From Scatomorpha sp040765295 (GTDB lineage Bacteria > Bacillota > Clostridia > Oscillospirales > Oscillospiraceae): a stretch of 64,000 bases of DNA. Positions 16,741 through 23,809 of this stretch are shown here, one piece after another. How positions within the stretch are numbered: position 1 is the stretch's first letter; every line of letters begins with the position of its first letter. The position numbers and the translations under genes were made by a program. The stretch covers positions 620,001-684,000 of the forward strand of contig JAXGSB010000001.1 in assembly GCA_040765295.1 (NCBI GenBank), in the 5' to 3' direction. The notes beneath the pieces are model-generated. The model searched no databases and was not told the DNA's origin. It worked only from the letters and a program-made list of their open reading frames with translations.

Positions 16741-17148
16741 ATGAAAAGAGCGCTTTATCTTGCGCTGATATTTGTGCTTGGAACCCTGCTTTTTTCAGGG
16801 TGTGCAGGAACTAAAACAGAGGACAGCGTACGCATTACTTATGAGCAGATTACGGCGGATGAAGCGAAGGCCATCATGGACAGCAAGGAGCCTTATGTTC
16901 TTCTCGATGTTCGCACACAGGAAGAGTACGATTCCGGACATATCGAAGGCGCAATCCTGATTCCCGATTACGAAATCGGAGCGAAAGCAGAGTCTGTACT
17001 AACCGATAAAGATGAGCTCATCCTTGTTTATTGCCGCAGCGGGCGCAGAAGCAAAAACGCCGCAAGTGAGCTTGCAGCGCTTGGATATACAAATGTTAAA
17101 GAGTTTGGGGGGATAACAGGCTGGAAATACGGCATAGTAACGGAATAA
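16741..17148 (+). CDS. Rhodanese-domain lipoprotein
   Basis: This 135-residue protein has a lipoprotein signal (LFSGC, Cys21) followed by one complete rhodanese domain. The catalytic loop is YCRSGRRS with Cys98, preceded by the LDVRTQEEYDSGHIEGA motif. It should transfer sulfane sulfur or act in thiol redox chemistry outside the cytoplasmic membrane. It starts 2 bp after trxA and ends the operon. Confidence 0.9.
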   Translation: MKRALYLALIFVLGTLLFSGCAGTKTEDSVRITYEQITADEAKAIMDSKEPYVLLDVRTQEEYDSGHIEGAILIPDYEIGAKAESVLTDKDELILVYCRSGRRSKNAASELAALGYTNVKEFGGITGWKYGIVTE

Positions 17149-17154
17149 GCATAC

Positions 17155-17192
17155 ACGGGATATTGCTCAATAGGCGATATCCCGTAATTTGT
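17155..17192. terminator. Bidirectional terminator between rhodanese and crp genes
   Basis: ACGGGATATTGC (17155-17166) pairs with GCGATATCCCGT (17174-17185) with one G-U pair. A T-run follows on the plus strand. The right arm lies within the last codons of the minus-strand crp gene. Confidence 0.65.
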
Positions 17193-17832
17193 TTTTGTCA
17201 AGGATTTTAATGCCTTTTCTTTTCACCTCTACCAATCCGTCGGATGCAAAATGCCTGAGCATCCTTGTAACAACTTCTCTGGCAGTGCCCAAGTGACGGG
17301 CTATCTGCTCATGAGTCATCACTACCATATCGCCTTCGTTTTCTGCGATTTCGTCAAGAAGAAAGATGGCAAGGCGTTTGTCCATACTCATAAACACAAT
17401 CTGCTGCATAATCCACATCACGTCCGAAAAGCGCTGAGTAGCGGCTTCGAGAGCATAGTTTTTAACCTGGAGAACACGCTCGCTGACGGCGCTGAATGCC
17501 GGGCCGCTTATCATATAGCATTCGCTGCGCACCTCTGCACTTACATAAACATCAAAGGTGATACTTTGCAGCACACAGGAAGCAGAGAGCATACATATCT
17601 CTCCGGGAGACAGGCGATACAAGGTGATTTCTTTTCCGTCTTCCGAGAGCATGTAAAGACGCAGCTTTCCTTTTTTAACAATAAATACGCCCGAGCACTC
17701 CAAGTTGTCATGGACAGGCTGTTCTTTTTCAAAACAGACAACGGAAGAGTTTTGACACAAATACTCCTTGTCCTCGTCACTGAGTTGCTTCCAAAAAGGG
17801 AAATATTTTTCATACACTTGATCGAAAGGCAT
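17167..17832 (-). CDS. Crp/Fnr family transcriptional regulator
   Basis: This 221-residue protein has an N-terminal cyclic-nucleotide-binding-type beta barrel (about residues 30-130) and a C-terminal winged helix (MTHEQIARHLGTAREVVTRMLRHF near residue 170-195). It lacks the Cys cluster of Fnr, so it is not an obvious Fe-S oxygen sensor; scattered Cys residues (LCQNSSVVCF, LECSG) could still matter. The ATG at 17832 follows AAAAGGA; the frame runs on upstream but across its own promoter. It converges with the ferredoxin-thioredoxin-rhodanese operon, which carries a matching palindrome at its promoter. Confidence 0.88.
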   Translation of the reverse strand: MPFDQVYEKYFPFWKQLSDEDKEYLCQNSSVVCFEKEQPVHDNLECSGVFIVKKGKLRLYMLSEDGKEITLYRLSPGEICMLSASCVLQSITFDVYVSAEVRSECYMISGPAFSAVSERVLQVKNYALEAATQRFSDVMWIMQQIVFMSMDKRLAIFLLDEIAENEGDMVVMTHEQIARHLGTAREVVTRMLRHFASDGLVEVKRKGIKILDKNKLRDIAY

Positions 17833-17873
17833 CGGCTTTATCCTTTTCTCGAATTTGCATAGTAAGCGTTTCA

Positions 17874-17902
17874 AGTATAGCACAAAATTATGACAAGAGT
17901 AA
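17874..17902 (-). promoter_or_regulatory. Extended -10 promoter of the crp gene
   Basis: Read on the minus strand, TGC-TATACT (17882 to 17874) gives an extended -10, with a weak TTACTC at the -35 place (17902-17897). It lies 42 bp before the ATG. Confidence 0.5.
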
Positions 17903-18047
17903 AAATATGTTGAAAGATTTATTGCTTCTTCAATCACATCTCAGCGGCAAAACGGCTATCTTATCTTTGATTCGATTAAAGTCTATATTCCCCAAAAAAA
18001 CTGTAATTTACACAATTTTTCATCCGGGTGGAAAAATAATAATTATT

Positions 18048-18056
18048 TGATATAAT
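18048..18056 (+). promoter_or_regulatory. Extended -10 promoter
   Basis: TGA-TATAAT (18048-18056) lies 24 bp before the TTG start of the next gene. The -35 is poor. Confidence 0.45.
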
Positions 18057-18079
18057 ATGTCGAAAGTGAGGTGAGCGGC

Positions 18080-18487
18080 TTGAAACTTGAACTGAGTCAA
18101 AAAGAACTCCGAAGACTCTTGGATATGGCGTACATAGGAAACTGGATACTTAATTCCTACAGAAGCGACGACAGAATAAGCGACTACGAAGATGTTTTGG
18201 AAAGACTTTTCGAAGCCGCCGCACAGCTTGGCATGAGAGAGCTCTACAAGGTGGAAAATGGCAGGATTTTGCCTTCCGATGCCTTTGAAGATGGAGGTAT
18301 ACAGTCTGCCATAGCCGAGTATGAGGACGTCTGTTTTTACGATATTTTGGCAGACAACCTTGCTCGCAGGGATCTTGAGCTTGAAGGCAAAACTGCGGTC
18401 GACTCCTCCGAGCTTCTGGGCAGAATTGAAGAGTATGCCGACGAATTCGATGAAAACGGCCTTTTAAATCTTAAAGTACAAAAATAA
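18080..18487 (+). CDS. Hypothetical acidic protein
   Basis: This 135-residue, acidic, mostly helical protein has no signal or membrane segment, and I do not recognise a family motif. The TTG at 18080 is preferred because GAGGTGA lies 5 bp upstream; a GTG at 18071 overlaps that site. Its coding DNA is balanced in composition and the frame is well behaved, so it is likely real. Its terminator is split by the IS3 element that follows. Confidence 0.65.
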   Translation: MKLELSQKELRRLLDMAYIGNWILNSYRSDDRISDYEDVLERLFEAAAQLGMRELYKVENGRILPSDAFEDGGIQSAIAEYEDVCFYDILADNLARRDLELEGKTAVDSSELLGRIEEYADEFDENGLLNLKVQK

Positions 18488-18500
18488 AAACACGCGGCTG
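18481..18500. terminator. Left arm of a bidirectional terminator split by IS3
   Basis: These 20 bp (AAAATAAAAACACGCGGCTG) are the exact complement of 20031-20050 on the far side of the IS3 element. Joined, they would form a bidirectional intrinsic terminator with a 10-bp GC stem and A/T flanks, serving the convergent genes on both sides. Confidence 0.8.
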
Positions 18501-18535
18501 TTTGCGCTGAGGTGACCCCCAAAAGTTAGACTTTT

Positions 18536-18563
18536 ACCGCAGCAAGAAATTGCTGCGGTTTTT
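18536..18563 (+). terminator. Inward-facing terminator at the left end of IS3
   Basis: ACCGCAGCAA (18536-18545), GAAA loop, TTGCTGCGGT (18550-18559), then Ts. It would stop plus-strand transcripts from the neighbouring gene before they run antisense through the transposase genes. A near-identical relic lies at 42151-42182. Confidence 0.65.
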
Positions 18564-19391
18564 CTACGCGGCAGACATTTGTTCTCGATATTCTACCGGG
18601 CTTCTGTAGCCGAGAGATGCTTTAATACGCTGCTGGTTGTAATATCGTATATATTTGTCTATAGCTCCTTTCAACTCTTCATAGCTGTTGTACACTTCTC
18701 CATAGTACATTTCTTGTTTCATGATTCCAAAAAAGTTCTCCATTGGTGAATTGTCGTAGCAGTTTCCTTTTCTCGACATACTTTGATAGATACGGTTATC
18801 TTTTAGTGCATACCTGTAGCTCTTCATTTGATATGCCCATCCGCGGTCTGAGTGAAACGTTCTGCGAAATCTGCAATCACTTGTAACGGCAATCGCTTCA
18901 TCTAAAGCCGACATAATGCTGTGAGCTGATGGCCTGTCCGAAATACCGTAGCTCAGTATTTCGAGATTCCACATATCCATAAAAGGATCTAAGTACAATT
19001 TTTTAATTGAAACTTTTCCTTTTTCATCAGACTCATAATACTTGAACTCGGTTGTATCGGTCGTAATTTTCTGATGAGGTACATTAGTCTTAAATCTTCT
19101 GTTGATTCGATTCGGAGAGATTCTTCCTACTAAACCTTTGTATGTGCTAAATCGACGACTCTTTCTTGTATATGATATAACTTGTAATCCATGTTCCTGC
19201 ATAATGCGTTGAATACGCTTATTGTTGATGTTAAAACCCTGTTTAAACAGTTCTCCATGCATACGGCGATAGCCATAGTCTTTATGAATTGCTTTAATCT
19301 CAAGTATTTTATGAAAAAGTTCTTCATCAGGACTTTTTCGTCCAAAGCGTTTCTGCCAATACATATATGTAGACCTTGGAAACTTCAGCAC
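18564..19391 (-). CDS. IS3 transposase OrfB (DDE integrase domain)
   Basis: This 275-residue catalytic part of the IS150-group transposase has an HTH_21-type N-terminal region (YGYRRMHGEL) and an rve integrase core with the DDE triad: D in TTDTTEF, D in HSDRGWAYQ and E in SPMENFFGIMK. The C-terminus YNQQRIKASLGYRSPVEY is typical. The frame is open further upstream and overlaps orfA, so the active product is most likely an OrfAB fusion made by -1 frameshifting at AAAAAAC (19453-19447). Confidence 0.93.
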   Translation of the reverse strand: MLKFPRSTYMYWQKRFGRKSPDEELFHKILEIKAIHKDYGYRRMHGELFKQGFNINNKRIQRIMQEHGLQVISYTRKSRRFSTYKGLVGRISPNRINRRFKTNVPHQKITTDTTEFKYYESDEKGKVSIKKLYLDPFMDMWNLEILSYGISDRPSAHSIMSALDEAIAVTSDCRFRRTFHSDRGWAYQMKSYRYALKDNRIYQSMSRKGNCYDNSPMENFFGIMKQEMYYGEVYNSYEELKGAIDKYIRYYNQQRIKASLGYRSPVEYREQMSAA

Positions 19392-19405
19392 TGCGAGAAT
19401 GTCCT

Positions 19406-19975
19406 TTAATTTGAATTCTCCTCGGAGACTGTGGACAATTCTCGCTGTTTTTTCAGAAGGACTTCTTCCTCCTCTAAACGCAGTCTCCTCAACTCTTTTA
19501 AATACGCATTCTCTATTCTTAACCTAAGATTCTCGTCTTGCAGCTGTTTTAGTAGTTCCTTTTGTTCTTCGGAACCACTATCAATAATTTTTTTGACGAT
19601 TTTCTCTTTATCCATTTTCTGCTTTCGCCCCCTATGTTTAGGCCTTAGCGCATCAATACCGGAATCACGGTAGTCTATTACCCATCTGGCTATTTGAGCG
19701 GGATTTGTCATTCCCAATTGAAGCGCAAGCTCCTGATATGATGCTTCCGTTGTTAAATACAACTCTACTACATGGAGCTTAAATTCAAAAGTATATTTTT
19801 GATATTTTCTACTTCGCTTAAGAGAACCTTCTCCATATTCTTTGTAATTGGCACACCATCTCTTGATATTCGAATAATCTACTCCATACTTTTTCCCGAT
19901 GGATCTAAAACTCCCTTCTCCTTGTAAATACGCCCGTACCAGTTTCAGCTTAAATTCAAAGCTGTATTTCTCCAT
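19406..19975 (-). CDS. IS3 transposase OrfA (helix-turn-helix)
   Basis: This 189-residue DNA-binding part has two tandem helix-turn-helix units (residues about 5-50 and 60-115) and a leucine-rich coiled coil near the C-terminus (EEQKELLKQLQDENLRLRIE). The slippery stretch AAAAAAC in its last 50 bp allows -1 frameshifting into orfB. The ATG lies behind GGAGGTCAG close to the right end of the element. Confidence 0.92.
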   Translation of the reverse strand: MEKYSFEFKLKLVRAYLQGEGSFRSIGKKYGVDYSNIKRWCANYKEYGEGSLKRSRKYQKYTFEFKLHVVELYLTTEASYQELALQLGMTNPAQIARWVIDYRDSGIDALRPKHRGRKQKMDKEKIVKKIIDSGSEEQKELLKQLQDENLRLRIENAYLKELRRLRLEEEEVLLKKQRELSTVSEENSN

Positions 19976-20030
19976 AATTAAACTGACCTCCTTATATTAG
20001 ACTTTTTGGTCCAACTTTCGGGGGTCAGTT

Positions 20031-20050
20031 CAGCCGCGTGTTTTTATTTT
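20031..20050. terminator. Right arm of the terminator split by IS3
   Basis: These bases are the exact complement of 18481-18500. They lie just after the stop of the minus-strand SLOG gene, which has now lost its hairpin. Confidence 0.8.
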
Positions 20051-20063
20051 TGCCGATTTCAAG

Positions 20064-21701
20064 TCACACGTTAAACGAAGGCGGATTCTCTCTGCAATAA
20101 GACATCCAGTTGCCGGTTTCAATAATTTCTTCCCTTGCCAGTTCAAGGAACAAGCGCTTCAAATCTGTCTGTCTGTTTTCGAATTGCGCTTTGGCGGCTT
20201 CGTAAAGTGAAGCCATCTTTTCGTGGTCAATGCTTTTACGCTCAAATGAGAGTTTGTCGTAATAATTGGCAAGAAAAACCGTAACGGCTGAGATGCCGCC
20301 TAACAGAATCTTCACCAAACAGCGAACGGTAAACACCTGATCCGGATGCTGCATAAATACGGCGGGCAGCGGGTTTTTGAAAAGCTCATAGTTTACTGCG
20401 GATTTTATGAAAAATTCCAGTGCAAACACGATTAGAAAAAGCACAACAGAAGCGGCAAGCATCCACATTGCCGTTCTTTCATTTATCCTGTGCCGGCGAG
20501 AATCCCGCAGAAACGCCTTTTTGTGATAGGCAAGCTGACCGTCTATCCAATGCGTTTTGATAAGCTCACCCGAAATTTCCGCTTTCTGCTCTCTGCCAAT
20601 AAGCAAGGCCGATATCGCTTCCTTTACCCATGTGGATTCCTGTTTCTGTGTCCATGTAAACTCATTTCCGATATTTTCACTTAAGCCGGCGGCGGTCAGA
20701 TAGAACTGCACCCGAGCTGTTTCCGACAACATTCGGTATTGAAGATATTTTTCATGGGCATTGTTCTTTTTAACAATGACGAATGCCGCCATATAAACCA
20801 TGATAAGCAGCCCATAGAACAGCAGAAACAAATCCGACTCCATCTCGTCGTACAGTAAGAAGAACAAAACGAGCAGAAAGCCGAAAACAGAGAAGCACTT
20901 CATAGCTTTCATATAATGCGCTTGAAAATGCAAGGAAAGCTTGTCCGCAAGGCCGAAGAGCTTATTCAGGCGACGGAGCAGGAGACTGCCTTCGATATAC
21001 TCGTTCGGCAGCAGCGCGTTTTCCTCATTGGAATAATCCGACATTGCTCCGGTGTCCCTGTTAAAATCGTCTGTCATACGCAGAATCTCATCAAGGGACC
21101 CCGGCTTTGTTTCAATCAGTTTTGAAGAGATGTGTATATCATTCTGCGAACTTTGTCTCGGCGCGGCAATATGTATTACTGCGCCGTCGTTTGCTGCGCG
21201 GAAATGTTTATTCCCGTCGTTGAAGTTTCCGTTGAGCATAAATTCCACAGTCTCTGCCGTGCCGCAGCCGCCCGGCTTTGGGGCGTAACCGTCCCAAAGA
21301 GCGAGTAAAACATGACTGTGTACGGCAATATAAATGCCTGCCTGCCTGTAGAGATAATCCCGAATGTCCTCCTCCGGCTCGGTATGCGGAGCAACGAAAA
21401 CCTTGTCCGCTTTACAGAGCAGACTCTCAAAAACTTCCAGTTCTTCGCCTGAAAAGTCCTTAGAATATTCTTCCTTAGGCATCGGCAAAGGGCAGATAAG
21501 TGATATGCCGAGCTTCAATGCTTCCTCGGCGCAGAGTGTATCTGCACCGGCGGCAAGGGAATTGAGCATGACAAACTCCGAATGTGAATAGGCCGTTCTC
21601 AGTTTTTCAAGTTCGGTGTACACCGCTTCGCGGAGCGTGGAAATGTCCTGCTGACGCAGATCCCGATGACCGGTCACACCGATAATTATCGGGACGCTCA
21701 T
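20064..21701 (-). CDS. SLOG-type Rossmann protein with four membrane segments
   Basis: The N-terminal 150 residues of this 545-residue protein form a SLOG/DprA-like Rossmann domain: GVTGHRDL (8-15), LAAGADTLCAEEAL (49-62), a PLPMPKEEYSKDF stretch (71-83) and GGCGTAETVEF (144-154). Two membrane pairs follow (about 268-284 with 290-310, and 411-432 with 462-480), with SLATT-like text between them (YRMLSETARVQFYLTAAG). In the nucleotide-centred conflict systems described by Burroughs, Aravind and colleagues, SLOG domains are proposed to bind or make nucleotide signals and SLATT-like membranes to act as effectors. It is the last gene of the TIR operon, starting 34 bp after it, with AGGAGA at the start. 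Confidence 0.8.
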   Translation of the reverse strand: MSVPIIIGVTGHRDLRQQDISTLREAVYTELEKLRTAYSHSEFVMLNSLAAGADTLCAEEALKLGISLICPLPMPKEEYSKDFSGEELEVFESLLCKADKVFVAPHTEPEEDIRDYLYRQAGIYIAVHSHVLLALWDGYAPKPGGCGTAETVEFMLNGNFNDGNKHFRAANDGAVIHIAAPRQSSQNDIHISSKLIETKPGSLDEILRMTDDFNRDTGAMSDYSNEENALLPNEYIEGSLLLRRLNKLFGLADKLSLHFQAHYMKAMKCFSVFGFLLVLFFLLYDEMESDLFLLFYGLLIMVYMAAFVIVKKNNAHEKYLQYRMLSETARVQFYLTAAGLSENIGNEFTWTQKQESTWVKEAISALLIGREQKAEISGELIKTHWIDGQLAYHKKAFLRDSRRHRINERTAMWMLAASVVLFLIVFALEFFIKSAVNYELFKNPLPAVFMQHPDQVFTVRCLVKILLGGISAVTVFLANYYDKLSFERKSIDHEKMASLYEAAKAQFENRQTDLKRLFLELAREEIIETGNWMSYCRENPPSFNV

Positions 21702-21735
21702 TCTCCTCTGCCTTTCTTACATATGTACTTCGGAG

Positions 21736-23244
21736 TCATGGAACAATCACGTTCTCACCTTTTAAATCCGATATGAAGTACTCATCGCTTTCCTTATCAA
21801 GAAAGAAAATCTTTTCGCCGCTGACGCACACGGATTTTACACCACCCTCAGTGAGCAGTGTTTGACCGAGTCCGTCCAACTGAACATAACACAGCTTTGT
21901 ATCATAAGTACCAGAATATCCGTAGATTCCGTCTTTCGTTATGTTTATGTAATAGATGTAATCACTGCACAGCTTTTTTATTTCGCCGCTTGATAAGTCA
22001 TATGTGCTGAAATAGTTTGTTTTTAAATCGTTGAAATACAAAAGATTTCCGGCAATGGTCATACCCTCAATTTTATGGTCAAGAAGACAGGTGAGATTTT
22101 CACCGTTCATGTCGGCGCGGTAGAGAAAACCTTCATCGTTTTGGTTGGCGTAATATATATATTTTCCGTCAGTACACCAGGAATAAGTCTTTTCTAAAGA
22201 GTTTTCCAACCTTACATCTTTGCCGTCCAATGTCATGGAATACAGATTCAAAGAGTTTCGGCCGTCTTTATAATAGACTCTGTCATTTACTATCCTCACG
22301 CCTTCAACATTACCCAAATGCAGGATTTTCATGTCCGTACCATCGGTTTTCATTCGCTTGATTGCAGGGTCGGTGGAGCTGGTGTAATAATAAATATATC
22401 CGTTGTAAACACTGATGCAGGAGGCAGGCTCATATGTCATCTTGGTTTTCTCGCTGCCGTCCAAGCGCATTTTATACATGGATTGCTTGTCGCTGCTGCG
22501 GTAATAATACCACTCTCCATCGCAAACCAAGAAGCCGCCCGACTGAAGATTTCCCTGACTATTGCCCTGCGTGTATGTTTCTGTGGGGTCGGCGCTGATG
22601 GCTTCCAAAACGATCTTTTCTCCGGCGGCTCCCTTTTCTTCCGGCACAGGGCTAGAGTTGCTTTTCGGAAGGGCGAAAAGCAAAACCGCTGCCAGAACAA
22701 CTATTGCAGCTGCCACAGATGAAATTGTTGCAATAAGCCGTTTTTTCTTTTTTAATTGCGCTGCTTTTTCCGCCTCTTGCTTTTCCGCCAGTGCCCTTGC
22801 AGACCGCTCTTTCAATTCTTCGGTTATTTCAGTGGAAGCCTTTGCTTCTAATATTGATTTACACAGAACATACAGGTTTTCAATCGCAGCACTCAGGTCC
22901 TCATTCATAGCATCAAGCCAATGAACCGTTGCCAAATAGTATTTCATGCCGGATATGGGCTCTTTTTCCGTGAGCTTAAGGGGAACAACGGTTACGCCTG
23001 CGCTGACCGCATTGCTGACCTCTCGCAAAACCTGAGGAGAAATGTTCGAGTGCTCGGTAAAGACGAGCACCAATATCTTTGTCGAGTCAATTGCCTCAAT
23101 AATGGAATTTGCCCAGCTTGCACCGGGCATAATGTCTCGCGGCGCATACCAACATCTTAAACCCTTGGACTCAACATAGGCACAGATAGCATCCGCCGTG
23201 GCTTTATCCTTGTGGGAATAGCTTATAAAAATTTCGTGTGCCAT
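21736..23244 (-). CDS. TIR domain - TM - beta-propeller receptor-like protein
   Basis: This 502-residue protein has three parts. Residues 1-130 are a TIR domain (FISYSHKDK at 6-14, CWYAPRDIMPGASW at 31-44, and Glu75 at the catalytic position of NAD-cleaving TIRs). Then come a charged helix (140-168) and one TM helix (about 170-192). Residues 235-502 show repeated WYYYRSSD / IYYYTSS / IYYANQND units typical of DUF5050, a six-bladed propeller. By the positive-inside rule (KKKKR before the TM) the TIR is inside and the propeller outside. It starts with ATG behind GAGGTAATA and lies 12 bp after the lipoprotein gene. Role is inferred: an external sensor with an internal signalling or NADase domain. 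Confidence 0.85.
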   Translation of the reverse strand: MAHEIFISYSHKDKATADAICAYVESKGLRCWYAPRDIMPGASWANSIIEAIDSTKILVLVFTEHSNISPQVLREVSNAVSAGVTVVPLKLTEKEPISGMKYYLATVHWLDAMNEDLSAAIENLYVLCKSILEAKASTEITEELKERSARALAEKQEAEKAAQLKKKKRLIATISSVAAAIVVLAAVLLFALPKSNSSPVPEEKGAAGEKIVLEAISADPTETYTQGNSQGNLQSGGFLVCDGEWYYYRSSDKQSMYKMRLDGSEKTKMTYEPASCISVYNGYIYYYTSSTDPAIKRMKTDGTDMKILHLGNVEGVRIVNDRVYYKDGRNSLNLYSMTLDGKDVRLENSLEKTYSWCTDGKYIYYANQNDEGFLYRADMNGENLTCLLDHKIEGMTIAGNLLYFNDLKTNYFSTYDLSSGEIKKLCSDYIYYINITKDGIYGYSGTYDTKLCYVQLDGLGQTLLTEGGVKSVCVSGEKIFFLDKESDEYFISDLKGENVIVP

Positions 23245-23256
23245 CTTATTACCTCA

Positions 23257-23784
23257 TCAGTCTACGATTTTTTTAGTATTTATATCGTAGCGGAATTCGT
23301 ATTTTTCACCGTTCCATTCAAACTTCACGGTAATAATATTACCGGAGCTGGAAACCTTAATGTTTTCGGCACCGCCTTTATATCCCTCGAGAGAATCAAA
23401 GGCGGCGTTAAGTGCGTCTTGAAACGGATCTGATGAAGAGTTATCATTCGATGCCTTCGGAACATTTTTTTCAAGGACTTCCCCTGTCGCTTTGTCAAAA
23501 AGATATAAACCCTCTTCATTGTTGTATTTGAAAGTAACTTTTATCGTTTTTTCATCGGGATTTGAAACCTTAATTTCGGAAAGATAAGCTACGGAAATAC
23601 CGCAATCATTGATTACATAATCAACGGCACTGTCGGCATCCAACTCCTTTTCATTTGTCTGCGCGTTTTCCTGAGCTTGTTCTTGTTGCTGGCCTTTCTT
23701 CGGATTCGACTCCCCGCAAGCGCTTAAGACGGCAAGCAGCATGGTTAGCAGCAGTATAATTGCCAAGGTTTTTTTCGTTTTCAT
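23257..23784 (-). CDS. PepSY-like lipoprotein
   Basis: This 175-residue lipoprotein has a clear signal peptide and lipobox (LSAC, Cys23), a Gln/Glu-rich linker, then two segments with the PepSY rhythm (YLFDKATGEVLE and EFRYDINTKKIVD). PepSY domains often bind or inhibit exported enzymes. It stands between the HD-RyR gene and the TIR receptor gene, so it is a plausible extracellular partner or ligand of the propeller; that is inference. AGGAG precedes the ATG. Confidence 0.75.
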   Translation of the reverse strand: MKTKKTLAIILLLTMLLAVLSACGESNPKKGQQQEQAQENAQTNEKELDADSAVDYVINDCGISVAYLSEIKVSNPDEKTIKVTFKYNNEEGLYLFDKATGEVLEKNVPKASNDNSSSDPFQDALNAAFDSLEGYKGGAENIKVSSSGNIITVKFEWNGEKYEFRYDINTKKIVD

Positions 23785-23809
23785 ATTTACTCCTCTTTTC
23801 GTTTTTGTT

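Larger units (their letters stand above)
18513..20027 (-). mobile_element. IS3 family (IS150 group) insertion sequence
   Basis: The element has two overlapping-type transposase genes on the minus strand and terminal inverted repeats: TGACCCCCAAAAGTTAGAC (18513-18531) and the complement of 20009-20027 match at 17 of 19 positions. The outer bases (TGAGG / TGAAC) may extend the ends by 5 bp to 18508 and 20032. No clear target duplication is visible. A hairpin with a GAAA loop and T-run (18536-18563) lies inside the left end, oriented to stop transcription entering from outside. Both genes look intact, so the copy may be active. Confidence 0.9.

Noticed and set aside
18508..20032. Target-site duplication around the IS3 element
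   Set aside because: Neither the 18513/20027 nor the 18508/20032 boundary gives matching 3-5 bp flanks, so none is claimed.
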